This document shows positions 9,065 through 18,596 of a DNA stretch of 64,000 nucleotides, in pieces. The position numbers and the translations under genes are program-made. This DNA comes from Saccharopolyspora dendranthemae (GTDB taxonomy: Bacteria > Actinomycetota > Actinomycetes > Mycobacteriales > Pseudonocardiaceae), in the NCBI RefSeq assembly GCF_007829955.1, contig NZ_VIWX01000007.1:310001-374000 (forward strand). Reading direction: 5' to 3'. The notes below the pieces were generated by a model that ran no database searches, had not been told where the DNA came from, and worked only from the letters and a program-made list of their open reading frames with translations. Numbering within the stretch: the stretch's first letter is position 1; every line of letters begins with the position of its first letter.

Positions 9065-9427
9065 GTGACGTTGCATAGATTCACGAAGTGGACCGTTGCG
9101 GCGGCTGTCGCCATCAGCGGTAGCGCCCTGGTCGCGGTGACCCCGAACGCCGCGGCGACCCCGAACGACGATCGAGCGGCGGTGTGGGATTCGCTCGCGA
9201 GGTGCGAATCCGGCGGCAACTGGTCCGCCAACACCGGAAACGGTTATTACGGCGGCTTGCAGTTCAGCCGCAGCACCTGGGCGGCGAACGGTGGCGAGCA
9301 GTTCAACCGCTACCCGCATCGCGCGTCGCGGGACCAGCAGATCGCGGTCGCGGAGAACCTGCGCGACGCCCGCGGCGGTTACGGCGCCTGGCCGGCGTGC
9401 TCGCGGAAGCTGGGTCTGCCGCGATGA
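9065..9427 (+). CDS. Small resuscitation-promoting factor (Rpf domain)
   Basis: This is a secreted 120-residue peptidoglycan hydrolase made of almost nothing but the Rpf catalytic domain, a lysozyme/transglycosylase-like fold. It has a signal peptide of about 30 residues ending near AAATP. The domain starts VWDSLARCESGGNW, with the catalytic Glu in CESGGNW, followed by GNGYYGGLQFSRSTW and the C-terminal disulfide partner in WPACSRKLG. The GTG at 9065 is the only start that gives a complete signal peptide. It lies between tatD and the large RpfB, so two Rpf enzymes of different architecture are adjacent. The domain family is known to promote exit from dormancy and cell separation. Confidence 0.93.
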   Translation: MTLHRFTKWTVAAAVAISGSALVAVTPNAAATPNDDRAAVWDSLARCESGGNWSANTGNGYYGGLQFSRSTWAANGGEQFNRYPHRASRDQQIAVAENLRDARGGYGAWPACSRKLGLPR

Positions 9428-9498
9428 CGTGAAATCGCCGCAATAACGCGAATGATCGTCGCGAGGGAACTGGTTTCCCTCGTGCGTGGGGAGGGGAG

Positions 9499-9537
9499 GT
9501 CCGGCCCGAGCGCCCGAGAGCGCTCGGGCCGGACCCT
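9499..9537 (+). terminator. Hairpin terminator after small rpf
   Basis: A 15-bp perfect stem (GGTCCGGCCCGAGCG pairing with CGCTCGGGCCGGACC) has an 8-base loop and is followed by CTT. It is placed ~75 bp after the small rpf stop and ends that transcript before the RpfB promoter. Confidence 0.75.
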
Positions 9538-9752
9538 TGCGCGGGGCTGTTTCCGCTGGCCCGAGCGTCCGTTGATCATGCGTTTCAGGCCCTGAGCGCC
9601 CGTGTTATATGTCACGGAAGCGGTAGGGGTAACGGCTAACGAATCCTGTCGGTGCCCCCCGAATGGACTAATTTTTGCCGATCTTGACTACAGATCGTGT
9701 TGAGTTGCGTGGCAATTAAGCGTAACCGGGGTCACATGTCCGAATCGGGTCC

Positions 9753-9781
9753 TTGGCGGCCCCGCATGATCACGGTAGAGT
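9753..9781 (+). promoter_or_regulatory. Candidate rpfB promoter with long leader
   Basis: TTGGCG (9753–9758), a 17-base spacer and TAGAGT (9776–9781) form a good vegetative-type promoter. The start point near 9788 implies a 5' leader of about 260 nt before the GTG at 10048. Apart from this and the terminator at 9499–9537, the 9428–10047 gap holds nothing I can name. Confidence 0.5.
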
Positions 9782-10047
9782 CTCGGCCCCGTAACCGATG
9801 ACAACCAGTCATGGGGAACGCCCGTTAGTCTCGCCGGTGTACGTCGGGGAAGTCTGCGGTGAGCGCATGGAGCTCGCTGCGACTAGGCGGCAATTGGCTT
9901 GCGGGAGTCGGATACACATACGAAGCACGAAGGTTGTGCGCACGCGAGGAACGAGAGGGGTTGCGCGAGGAACATGAACTCGCCCAACGCATCTCACGTT
10001 CGTCAAATCGCGGTCGCGACTTTGCGCCTTCGGGAGGTAACGACCCT

Positions 10048-11538
10048 GTGAACGGACGTGGCGAGCCCAGCCATGCACGTTTCGCGACCACGCGGAACGA
10101 TGGCTACTGGGCCGATTCCTTCGACGCGGCAACTGACTGGTTCACCCCGGTCCAGCCGACGGAGCAGCACACCGCGGTAGGCCTGCTCGACCGTCCGGAC
10201 CCCCAGTGGTCCGACGAGCACCCGAGCTTCCCGGCCACCGGTTTCGAGATCACCCCGCAGGACGTCTACGACGTCCTCGGCCCCGACGCCGAGGACATGC
10301 TCGCGACAGCCGAGATCGACGTCGACGAGGTCATCCGGCTGATCAACGCCGAGACGACCGTCCTGCCCCCGATGGACTTCCTCGAGGCGATGCCCGAGGG
10401 CCAGGCGGGCGCTCTTCCGCAGCAGCAGACCGAGGCGATCACCGCGTGGAAGCGCCGCTTCCTCAAGGGCGCGGTCGCCGGCGTGCTGCTGACCCTGACC
10501 GGCAGCGGCGGCGCCGCCGCCGCGATGGACAAGTCGGTCACCGTCGAGGTCGACGGCCAAGAGCGCTCCGTCAACACCTACGACAACACGGTCGGCGAGG
10601 TCCTGGAGGACCAGGGCATCCGCGTCGGCCCGCACGACGCGCTGAGCCCGTCCCCGCAGGCCGAGGTCGGCCACGGCGAGACCATCACCCTCGACCGCGG
10701 GCGGATGATCAAGCTCAACGTCGACGGCGAGGTCCGCGAGGAGTGGGTCCGCTCGGTCACCGTCGAGCAGGCGCTGCGCCAGCTCGGCGTCAACGCCGAC
10801 GGAGCCGTCCTCAACGCCGACCGCAACATGGCCGTGCCCGAGCAGGGCATGGAGCTGTCGGTCCGCACTCAGAAGGACATCACCCTCTTCGACGGCAGCG
10901 GTGCGCCGAAGCAGCTGACCACCACCGCCGCCAACATCGACGAGCTCGTCAAGGAGCAGAAGCTCCAGCTCGGCCCGGACGACAAGGTCACCCCCGGCGC
11001 CGACGCCAAGCTGGTCACCGGCGCCGAGGTGCGCATCGACCGGCTGCAGAGCTCGGTGATCAGCGTGACCGTGCCGGTTCAGCCGCCGGTCCGCGAGATC
11101 GTCGACAACTCGATGTTCAAGGGCGAGGAGCGGGTCGAGTCGCCTGGCGAGGCCGGCGAGAAGATCCAGTTCACCCGGGTCACCACGCGCAACGGCGAGG
11201 AGTCCGAGCGCGATGTGATCGACGAGAAGGTCACCAAGGCCCCGGTCGAGAAGATCGTCCGCGTCGGCGGCAAGCCCGCGCCGAACAGCGCCGTCTGGGA
11301 CAAGCTCGTCCAGTGCGAGGCCACCGGCAACTGGGCGATGAACAGCGGCAACGGCTACTACGGCGGGCTGCAGTTCGACAAGTCCACCTGGGACGCCTAC
11401 GGCGGCGACCAGTACGCGCCGTACCCGCACCAGGCCAGCCGCGAGCAGCAGATCTCGGTCGCCGAGAAGGTTCGTGCGGCCAGGGGCGGCAGCTACGGCG
11501 CCTGGCCCTCTTGCTCCGGCAAGCTCGGCCTCGACTGA
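10048..11538 (+). CDS. rpfB: RpfB: DUF348–G5–Rpf resuscitation-promoting factor
   Basis: This is a membrane-anchored peptidoglycan hydrolase of 496 residues. It has about 130 residues of acidic cytoplasmic N-terminus, then one membrane helix (RRFLKGAVAGVLLTLTG). Three DUF348 repeats follow (each with a form of …TVGEVLEDQGI…/…TVEQALRQLGV…/…NIDELVKEQKL…). Next is a G5 domain (VPVQPPVREIVDNSMFKGEE…) and a C-terminal Rpf domain with catalytic Glu in VQCEATGNWA and GNGYYGGLQFDKSTW. I chose GTG at 10048 because GGAGGT at 10034–10039 is well spaced; the frame stays open back to 9859 but without a better start. The long cytoplasmic extension exceeds that of M. tuberculosis RpfB (Rv1009). ksgA follows after a terminator. 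Confidence 0.94.
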   Translation: MNGRGEPSHARFATTRNDGYWADSFDAATDWFTPVQPTEQHTAVGLLDRPDPQWSDEHPSFPATGFEITPQDVYDVLGPDAEDMLATAEIDVDEVIRLINAETTVLPPMDFLEAMPEGQAGALPQQQTEAITAWKRRFLKGAVAGVLLTLTGSGGAAAAMDKSVTVEVDGQERSVNTYDNTVGEVLEDQGIRVGPHDALSPSPQAEVGHGETITLDRGRMIKLNVDGEVREEWVRSVTVEQALRQLGVNADGAVLNADRNMAVPEQGMELSVRTQKDITLFDGSGAPKQLTTTAANIDELVKEQKLQLGPDDKVTPGADAKLVTGAEVRIDRLQSSVISVTVPVQPPVREIVDNSMFKGEERVESPGEAGEKIQFTRVTTRNGEESERDVIDEKVTKAPVEKIVRVGGKPAPNSAVWDKLVQCEATGNWAMNSGNGYYGGLQFDKSTWDAYGGDQYAPYPHQASREQQISVAEKVRAARGGSYGAWPSCSGKLGLD

Positions 11539-11555
11539 GTTCCACGCGTCATCGA

Positions 11556-11591
11556 GGAGGCATCCGTCGTCGCGACGGGTGCCTCCTTTTT
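11556..11591 (+). terminator. Strong intrinsic terminator after rpfB
   Basis: A 14-bp stem (GGAGGCATCCGTCG pairing with CGACGGGTGCCTCC, one G·U pair) has a 3-base loop and is followed by TTTTT. It separates rpfB from ksgA. In M. tuberculosis the two are reported as co-transcribed with ispE. Confidence 0.88.
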
Positions 11592-11639
11592 CGTCACCCG
11601 CGCTGACCTCGTGAAATCGGCACGGGTAGGTTCTTCTGC

Positions 11640-12509
11640 GTGAATGAGCAGGGGGCGGCGTTGTTGGGTCCGGCCGACGTGCGTCGACTGGCCGACGAGC
11701 TGGGGATCAAACCGACCAAGAAGCTCGGCCAGAACTTCGTGCACGACCCGAACACCGTGCGCCGCATCGTGTCCGCGGCCGAGGTCGGCGCGGACGACGT
11801 CGTGCTGGAGGTCGGCCCGGGCCTGGGCTCGCTCACGCTCGCGCTGCTGCCGGTGGCCGGTGCCGTCACCGCGGTGGAGATCGACCCGGTGCTGGCCGAG
11901 CGGCTGCCGCGCACTGCCCGGGAGTTCGCGCCCCAGCTGGCCGACCGGCTCGCCGTGCTTCCCGCGGACGCCCTGCGGGTCCGGGCCTCCGACTTCGCGC
12001 AGCCCCCGACCGCGCTGGTCGCCAACCTGCCCTACAACGTCGCGGTCCCCGTCGTGCTGCACCTGCTGGCCGAGCTGCCGAGCCTGCGCAAGGGGCTCGT
12101 CATGGTCCAGTCCGAGGTCGCCGATCGGATGGCCGCCGAGCCCGGGAGCCGCGTCTACGGGGTGCCGAGCGCGAAGGCGGCTTGGTTCGCCGACGTCCGG
12201 CGCGCGGGTCCGGTGCCGCGCAAGGTGTTCTGGCCGGTGCCCAACGTGGATTCGGGCCTGGTCGCCTTCGAGCGCGTCGATCCGCCGTCCAGCGCTGCGC
12301 GCCAGGACGTGTTCCGCGTGGTCGACGCCGCCTTCGCGCAGCGGCGCAAGACGTTGCGCGGCGCGCTGTCGGGCTGGGCCGGTTCCGCGGCCCGGGCGGA
12401 GGAGCTGCTGCGCGCGGCGGGCGTCGATCCCGCGACGCGCGGGGAGCAGTTGCGGATCGCCGATTTCGCCCGGATCGCGGAGATCGCGTCATCCGGGACG
12501 ACCAGCTGA
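11640..12509 (+). CDS. rsmA: 16S rRNA dimethyladenosine transferase
   Basis: RsmA (KsgA) dimethylates A1518 and A1519 near the 3' end of 16S rRNA; the protein has 289 residues. Motifs are KKLGQNFVHDPN, the SAM loop VLEVGPGLGSLTLAL, VEIDPVLAERL, and the catalytic NLPYNV. The C-terminal helical part contains AFAQRRKTLRGALSGW. The GTG at 11640 gives the standard N-terminus. It is encoded downstream of rpfB as in mycobacteria (Rv1010). The following ispE is separated by the methionine-uptake operon, which appears to be inserted here relative to the mycobacterial order. Confidence 0.96.
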   Translation: MNEQGAALLGPADVRRLADELGIKPTKKLGQNFVHDPNTVRRIVSAAEVGADDVVLEVGPGLGSLTLALLPVAGAVTAVEIDPVLAERLPRTAREFAPQLADRLAVLPADALRVRASDFAQPPTALVANLPYNVAVPVVLHLLAELPSLRKGLVMVQSEVADRMAAEPGSRVYGVPSAKAAWFADVRRAGPVPRKVFWPVPNVDSGLVAFERVDPPSSAARQDVFRVVDAAFAQRRKTLRGALSGWAGSAARAEELLRAAGVDPATRGEQLRIADFARIAEIASSGTTS

Positions 12510-12671
12510 ACCACTCGTCCGGTGGCTTGCGCACACGCACCGCGACGTCACTGAGAGTCATCAAAACACCACCGCGGGCGGAATAATTCCCGCTCCACTC
12601 GGTATGTGATGTGGCAAACGATTTCGGTCAGTGACGGCTATCAGCTTGCATCGGAACCTGTCGATGGGTTC

Positions 12672-12677
12672 TACTAT
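12672..12677 (+). promoter_or_regulatory. −10 box for the metNIQ leader
   Basis: TACTAT lies 7–8 bases before the first paired base of the SAM riboswitch, so the transcript would start almost exactly at the aptamer. A TTGCAT at 12644 is too far (20-base spacer) to be a clear −35 box. Confidence 0.45.
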
Positions 12678-12684
12678 TCGGGAA

Positions 12685-12772
12685 ATCCATCCCGAGCGGC
12701 TGAGAGACCTGGCTTGTTGACGCCGCAGCAACCACCCATCGCGGGCAGGTGCTAACGCCAGGACCGATGGAG
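12685..12772 (+). ncRNA. SAM riboswitch (SAM-I/SAM-IV clan)
   Basis: The aptamer is closed by P1, TCCATC (12686–12691) with GATGGA (12766–12771). Conserved core blocks of the S-box clan are present: GCGGCTGAGAGACC, TGACGCCGCAGCAACC, and CAGGTGCTAACGCCAGGA. It sits upstream of the methionine transporter genes, which is the expected regulon. The 3' P1 strand contains GGAG, the only good ribosome-binding site for the GTG at 12778. SAM binding should therefore mask translation of the upstream ORF; there is no classic terminator right after the aptamer. I cannot decide between SAM-I and SAM-IV without a covariance-model search. Confidence 0.85.
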
Positions 12773-12777
12773 TAGCT

Positions 12778-12921
12778 GTGGATTCCACCGTGCGGTTAAC
12801 GAACCTGCCTGCCACCGGCGAGGCCCGGTCCGAGGTACGCCACATCAGGGAACTGCTCACGCAGAGGCGGGTCATCGACCACGGCTTGCGCACTACCTGC
12901 GCATGTCGTCGCGAGATGTGA
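12778..12921 (+). CDS. 47-codon upstream ORF in metNIQ leader
   Basis: This is an unrecognised small ORF between the riboswitch and metN. It begins GTG GAT TCC, with GGAG 5–6 bases upstream, and ends TTCACRREM then TGA. It has a rare TTA codon at position 7 and two Cys codons (TGC GCA TGT) five codons from the end, in a TTCACRR context. The middle is charged (RSEVRHIRELLTQRR). It could be a regulatory leader peptide whose translation controls metN, similar in idea to the Cys-rich attenuator ORFs described in mycobacteria, or a small protein. Its ribosome-binding site overlaps the riboswitch P1, which supports real translation under SAM control. Function is unknown. Confidence 0.55.
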   Translation: MDSTVRLTNLPATGEARSEVRHIRELLTQRRVIDHGLRTTCACRREM

Positions 12922-13014
12922 CCTGGCCCTTCCCCCTCTTCCTTTCTCTTAGAAGTTCCCCATGGCTGCTGCCCTGCGTGGGCGCGGCCGTTGCGAGCTG
13001 ATGTGGAGCAGATC

Positions 13015-14037
13015 GTGATCTCAGTTGAGAACCTGACCAAGTCGTTCCAGCAGAACGGCAGTTCCGTCCGCGCCCTCGACGGTGTGTCGATGGAGGTCAA
13101 CGCGGGCTCGGTGTGCGGCGTGGTCGGACCGAGCGGAGCGGGGAAGTCGACTCTGGCCAGGTGCATCGCGCTGCTGGAGAAGCCCGACGCCGGTGCCATC
13201 CGGGTCGACGGCACCGACCTCGTGTCGCTGGACGGCAAGGCATTGCGCGCCGCCCGCAGGCAGATCGGCGTTGTCCCGCAGGGTGATTCGCTGCTGCGCC
13301 AGCGCACCGCGGCGGGCAACGTCGCGCTGCCGCTGGAGGCGGCGGGGATCGGTGGTCCGCAGCGGCGCAGCCGCGTCGGCGAACTGCTCGACCTGGTCGG
13401 CCTGACCGACAAGGCCGCCGCCTTCCCGGACCAGCTCTCCGGTGGTCAGCGCCAGCGCATCGCGGTCGCCCGCGCGCTGGCCGCGAAGCCCTCGGTGCTG
13501 CTGGCCGACGAGCCGACCTCCGCGCTGGACCCGGCCACCACCGATTCGGTGCTGACCGTGCTCGACCGCGCGCGGGCCGAGCTCGGCGTCACCGTCCTGG
13601 TGGTCACCCACGACATGGCTGTGGTGCGCAAGATCGCCGACGACGTCGCGGTGCTGGAGGACGGCCAGGTCGTCGAGCACGGCAAGGTCCTGGACCTCGT
13701 CGCCGAGCCCGGCAGCAAGATCAGCGGCACCTTGCTGCCCGAGACCGACCAGGCCGAGTCGCTGCGCCCGACCTCGGGTCGCCACGACGTCGTCGCCGAG
13801 GTCGTGCTCGTCGGTTTCGCCGCCGTGGGAGCCCTGCTCCCGGAGGCCTCCAACCGGTTCGCCGTCGACTTGGCGATCCTGGGAGGCGGCCTGACCCGCC
13901 TCGGCGACACCCCGGTCGCCAAGTTCAAGATCGGCTTGACCGGTGAGCGCTCCGAGGCGGCGCTGAAGTGGATGGTCGAGCGGGACGCGCACGTTCGTCG
14001 CGCCCCGGTGAGCGTTGACGGAGTTGCTGCTGCGTGA
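13015..14037 (+). CDS. metN: Methionine ABC transporter ATP-binding protein
   Basis: This is the 340-residue ATPase of the D/L-methionine importer. It shows Walker A GPSGAGKST, signature LSGGQRQR, Walker B VLLADEPTSALD, and switch His VVTHDMAV. The C-terminal NIL domain (about the last 90 residues, DVVAEVVLVGF…) binds methionine and gives trans-inhibition. I chose GTG at 13015 because GGAG at 13005–13008 precedes it by six bases; earlier in-frame starts at 13003 and 12991 (TTG) are possible. It is preceded by a 93-nt gap after the upstream ORF, with a pyrimidine-rich run at 12924–12952. Its stop overlaps metI (GTGA). Confidence 0.95.
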   Translation: MISVENLTKSFQQNGSSVRALDGVSMEVNAGSVCGVVGPSGAGKSTLARCIALLEKPDAGAIRVDGTDLVSLDGKALRAARRQIGVVPQGDSLLRQRTAAGNVALPLEAAGIGGPQRRSRVGELLDLVGLTDKAAAFPDQLSGGQRQRIAVARALAAKPSVLLADEPTSALDPATTDSVLTVLDRARAELGVTVLVVTHDMAVVRKIADDVAVLEDGQVVEHGKVLDLVAEPGSKISGTLLPETDQAESLRPTSGRHDVVAEVVLVGFAAVGALLPEASNRFAVDLAILGGGLTRLGDTPVAKFKIGLTGERSEAALKWMVERDAHVRRAPVSVDGVAAA

Positions 14038-14717
14038 CTGATGTGACCCCCTGGTCGGAGGTCGGCGAACTACTGGGCGAGGCAACGCTCGAAACGCTCT
14101 ACATGGTGCTGGTGGCGACCGTGCTGGCCGTGCTCGGCGGGTTGCCGCTGGGCGTGCTGCTGCACCTGACCTCACCGGTCGGGCTCAACCCCAAGCCGGT
14201 GCTGAACAAGGTGCTCGGCGTGGTCGTGGACGTGGTGCGCTCGGTGCCCTTCGTGGTGCTGCTGGTCGTGCTCGCGTCCTTCACCAGATTGCTGATCGGC
14301 ACCTCGATCGGCAGCAGCGCGGTGATCGTGCCGCTGACCATCGGTGCGATCCCGTTCTTCGCGCGGCTGACGCAGAACGCGTTGCGCGAGGTCGGGTTCA
14401 CCGTCGTCGAGGCCGCGATCACGACCGGTTCCAGCAGGCTGCGGATCGTGTGGACGGTGCTGCTCGGGGAGGCCCGGGCGGCGCTGGTCGGAGCCGTCGG
14501 CGTCACCGCGGTGGCGCTGATCGGCTACGCCGCGATGGCCGGTGCCATCGGCGGCGGCGGGCTCGGCACGACCGCGATCCAGGACGGCTACCAGGGCTAC
14601 GACGACCGGGTCCTCTACGGCTCCGTCGTGGTCCTGGGCCTGCTGGCCTTCGCGATGCAGCTGATCACCGATCGCACCGCCAAGCTCGTCGACCGCCGGC
14701 GCACCGCCGTCGGCTGA
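14034..14717 (+). CDS. metI: Methionine ABC transporter permease
   Basis: This is a 227-residue MetI-type inner-membrane subunit with five hydrophobic helices. The permease coupling loop is EVGFTVVEAAITTGSSRLRIVW, shown here only in part as EAAITTGSS. It begins with GTG overlapping the metN stop by four bases. Neighbours metN and metQ complete a standard MetNIQ importer, controlled by the SAM riboswitch upstream. Confidence 0.95.
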   Translation: MTDVTPWSEVGELLGEATLETLYMVLVATVLAVLGGLPLGVLLHLTSPVGLNPKPVLNKVLGVVVDVVRSVPFVVLLVVLASFTRLLIGTSIGSSAVIVPLTIGAIPFFARLTQNALREVGFTVVEAAITTGSSRLRIVWTVLLGEARAALVGAVGVTAVALIGYAAMAGAIGGGGLGTTAIQDGYQGYDDRVLYGSVVVLGLLAFAMQLITDRTAKLVDRRRTAVG

Positions 14718-14819
14718 GACCTCCCGAGCACGAACGAATTCCCCTCGCGCGCTCGTCCCACGAGGACGGTGCGCTACCCCTGCCTGCCTGAAAACAGGCT
14801 CGTTGAAAGGACGCACGAC

Positions 14820-15626
14820 ATGCGTTTGCGCTTCGCCGCACTGCTCGCTTCGGCCGGGGTTCTGCTGGCCGCCTGCGGTGGCGGATCCGCCGCGGAGGAC
14901 CCCAACGCGCCGCTGAAGATCGGGGTCAGCCCGACCCCGCACGGCGAGATCCTGCAGTTCGTCGACGACAACCTGGCCGAGCAGGCCGGGATCGACATCG
15001 AGATCGAGAAGTTCGACGACTACAACCGGCCCAACGAGGCCGTCGCCAACGGCGAGCTGGACGCCAACTACTTCCAGCACGTGCCCTACCTGGAGGAGTA
15101 CCGCGAGGAGCGCGGCGGCGAGTTCGCCTGGGTCGAGCCGGTGCACCTGGAACCGCTGGCCGTCTATTCCAAGCAGGCCAAGTCGCTGGCGGAGCTCCCG
15201 CCGGGCGCGACGGTCACGCTGTCCAACGACCCGGCCAACCAGTTCCGCGGCCTCAAGCTGCTGGAGCAGGGCGGTCTGATCAAGCTCAAGCCGGAGGCGG
15301 CGGTGGGCACCAGGGTGGACGCCGCCATCGCGGAGAATCCGAAGAACATCCAGCTCAAGGACCTGTCCCCGGACCAGCTGCCGCGTTCGATCGACGACGC
15401 CGCCGCCGCGGTGGTCAACGGCAACTACGCGATCAAGGCGAAGCTGTCGAACCCGATCGTGGTGGAGAGCTCGCAGGGCAACCCCTATGCCAACGGCCTG
15501 GTGACCAGCCCGGCGTTGGCCAAGGACCCGCGCGTGATCAAGCTCGCCGAGCTGCTGCGCAGCCAGCAGGTCAAGGACTTCATCAACCGGGAGTGGGGCG
15601 GCGTCGCGGTGGTCCCCGCTTCCTGA
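14820..15626 (+). CDS. metQ: Methionine-binding lipoprotein
   Basis: This is a NlpA-family solute-binding lipoprotein of 268 residues delivering methionine to MetNI. The signal peptide has a lipobox LLAAC (Cys at about residue 20). The mature part begins with KIGVSPTPHGEIL and contains the family blocks EKFDDYNRPNEA, DANYFQHVPYL, and VTLSNDPANQFRGLKLL. The ATG at 14820 has GAAAGG upstream. The last gene of the met operon, it is followed by a 21-bp perfect palindrome at 15640–15681. Confidence 0.96.
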   Translation: MRLRFAALLASAGVLLAACGGGSAAEDPNAPLKIGVSPTPHGEILQFVDDNLAEQAGIDIEIEKFDDYNRPNEAVANGELDANYFQHVPYLEEYREERGGEFAWVEPVHLEPLAVYSKQAKSLAELPPGATVTLSNDPANQFRGLKLLEQGGLIKLKPEAAVGTRVDAAIAENPKNIQLKDLSPDQLPRSIDDAAAAVVNGNYAIKAKLSNPIVVESSQGNPYANGLVTSPALAKDPRVIKLAELLRSQQVKDFINREWGGVAVVPAS

Positions 15627-15639
15627 TCCTCCGGCCCTG

Positions 15640-15681
15640 GCGAGAACCGCGGTGATCGAGCTCGATCACCGCGGTTCTCGC
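15640..15681 (+). terminator. Perfect 42-base palindrome ending metNIQ
   Basis: GCGAGAACCGCGGTGATCGAG is followed directly by its reverse complement; as RNA it folds into a long hairpin. No U-run follows, only CTTCGC. It is probably the metNIQ terminator and insulates ispE. Confidence 0.65.
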
Positions 15682-15745
15682 TTCGCGGACCGGCTGTGCG
15701 CAGGGAAGTGGGCGCTGAGGTTCTCCGGCCACGTAGGCTCTTGGT

Positions 15746-16711
15746 GTGCTCTCCGTGGTTCCTACACCGATCACCGTCCGAGTTCCGGCGAAGGTCAACC
15801 TCCACCTCTCGGTCGGTGACGCGCGTCCGGACGGCTACCACGAGCTGGTCACCGTCTTCCAAGCCTTGTCGCTGACCGACGACGTGACGGTGATGGCGGC
15901 CGACGAACCGGGCCTCGAGGTCAAGGGGGAGGGCGCGGACGAGGTTCCCACCGGCCCGGACAACCTCGTGTGGAAGGCCGTTCGGCTGCTGGCTGAGCAC
16001 TGCGGGCGCGACCCGGAGAACCCCGGCCTGCACATCTCGATCAACAAGGGTATCCCCGTCGCGGGCGGCATGGCCGGTGGCAGCGCGGATGCCGCCGCCG
16101 CGCTGCAGGCGGTCAACCAGCTCTGGCGGCTGGAACTCGGCCGCGACGAGCTCAGCGAGATCGCCGGCAAGATCGGCAGCGACGTGCCGTTCTCGCTGCA
16201 GGGCGGGACCGCGCTGGGCACCGGGCGCGGTGAGCGGCTCGTTCCCGTGCTGGCCAGGCACACCTTCCACTGGGTCATCGCGCTGGATCGCGAAGGTCTG
16301 AGCACCCCCGCCGCCTACGGCGAGCTGGACCGGCTCCGCGCGGAGAACGGCAACGGCCGGATCGGCGAGGTGGAACCCCTGCTGGAGGCCCTGGCCTCCG
16401 GCGACCCCCGGCAGCTCGCGCTGCTGCTGGGCAACGACCTGCAGGCGGCGGCGGTCTCGCTGCGACCCGGACTGCGCCGCACGCTGCGCGCGGGAGTCCA
16501 GGCGGGAGCCCTGGCCGGCATCGTCTCGGGCTCCGGCCCGACCTGCGCGTTCCTCTGCACCGACGCCGATGAGGCCGTCCGGGTCGCCGCCGAGCTCTCC
16601 GGCGCCGGGGTGTGCCGGACGGTCCGCGTCGCCCACGGCCCGGTGCCGGGCGCCAAGGTCGTCTCCGAGGAGCCGGCCAACCGCCCCACCCCGCCCCAAG
16701 TCCACGCGTGA
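15746..16711 (+). CDS. ispE: 4-diphosphocytidyl-2-C-methyl-D-erythritol kinase
   Basis: IspE is a GHMP kinase of the MEP isoprenoid pathway that phosphorylates CDP-methylerythritol; the protein has 321 residues. The N-terminus VRVPAKVNLHLSVGDARPDGYHEL is typical, shown by its core PAKVNLHL and DGYHEL. The ATP loop is PVAGGMAGGSADAAAAL, and motif 3 is SGSGPTCAFL. The GTG at 15746 follows a TAGGCT box (15735–15740) by five bases, which suggests a leaderless mRNA. In mycobacteria ispE is directly after ksgA; here metNIQ separates them. The next gene encodes an ABC-F protein. Confidence 0.95.
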   Translation: MLSVVPTPITVRVPAKVNLHLSVGDARPDGYHELVTVFQALSLTDDVTVMAADEPGLEVKGEGADEVPTGPDNLVWKAVRLLAEHCGRDPENPGLHISINKGIPVAGGMAGGSADAAAALQAVNQLWRLELGRDELSEIAGKIGSDVPFSLQGGTALGTGRGERLVPVLARHTFHWVIALDREGLSTPAAYGELDRLRAENGNGRIGEVEPLLEALASGDPRQLALLLGNDLQAAAVSLRPGLRRTLRAGVQAGALAGIVSGSGPTCAFLCTDADEAVRVAAELSGAGVCRTVRVAHGPVPGAKVVSEEPANRPTPPQVHA

Positions 16712-16744
16712 CGCACCCGCAGTGATGGAGTAGTCGAAGTCTCG

Positions 16745-18523
<1,779 letters not shown>

Positions 18524-18596
18524 TCATCACCGGAAGGGTGGACGGGTCGCGTTCGGGCAGGTGCCCGCCCGGTTCGGGAATCGTAAGCTGCGTCAC

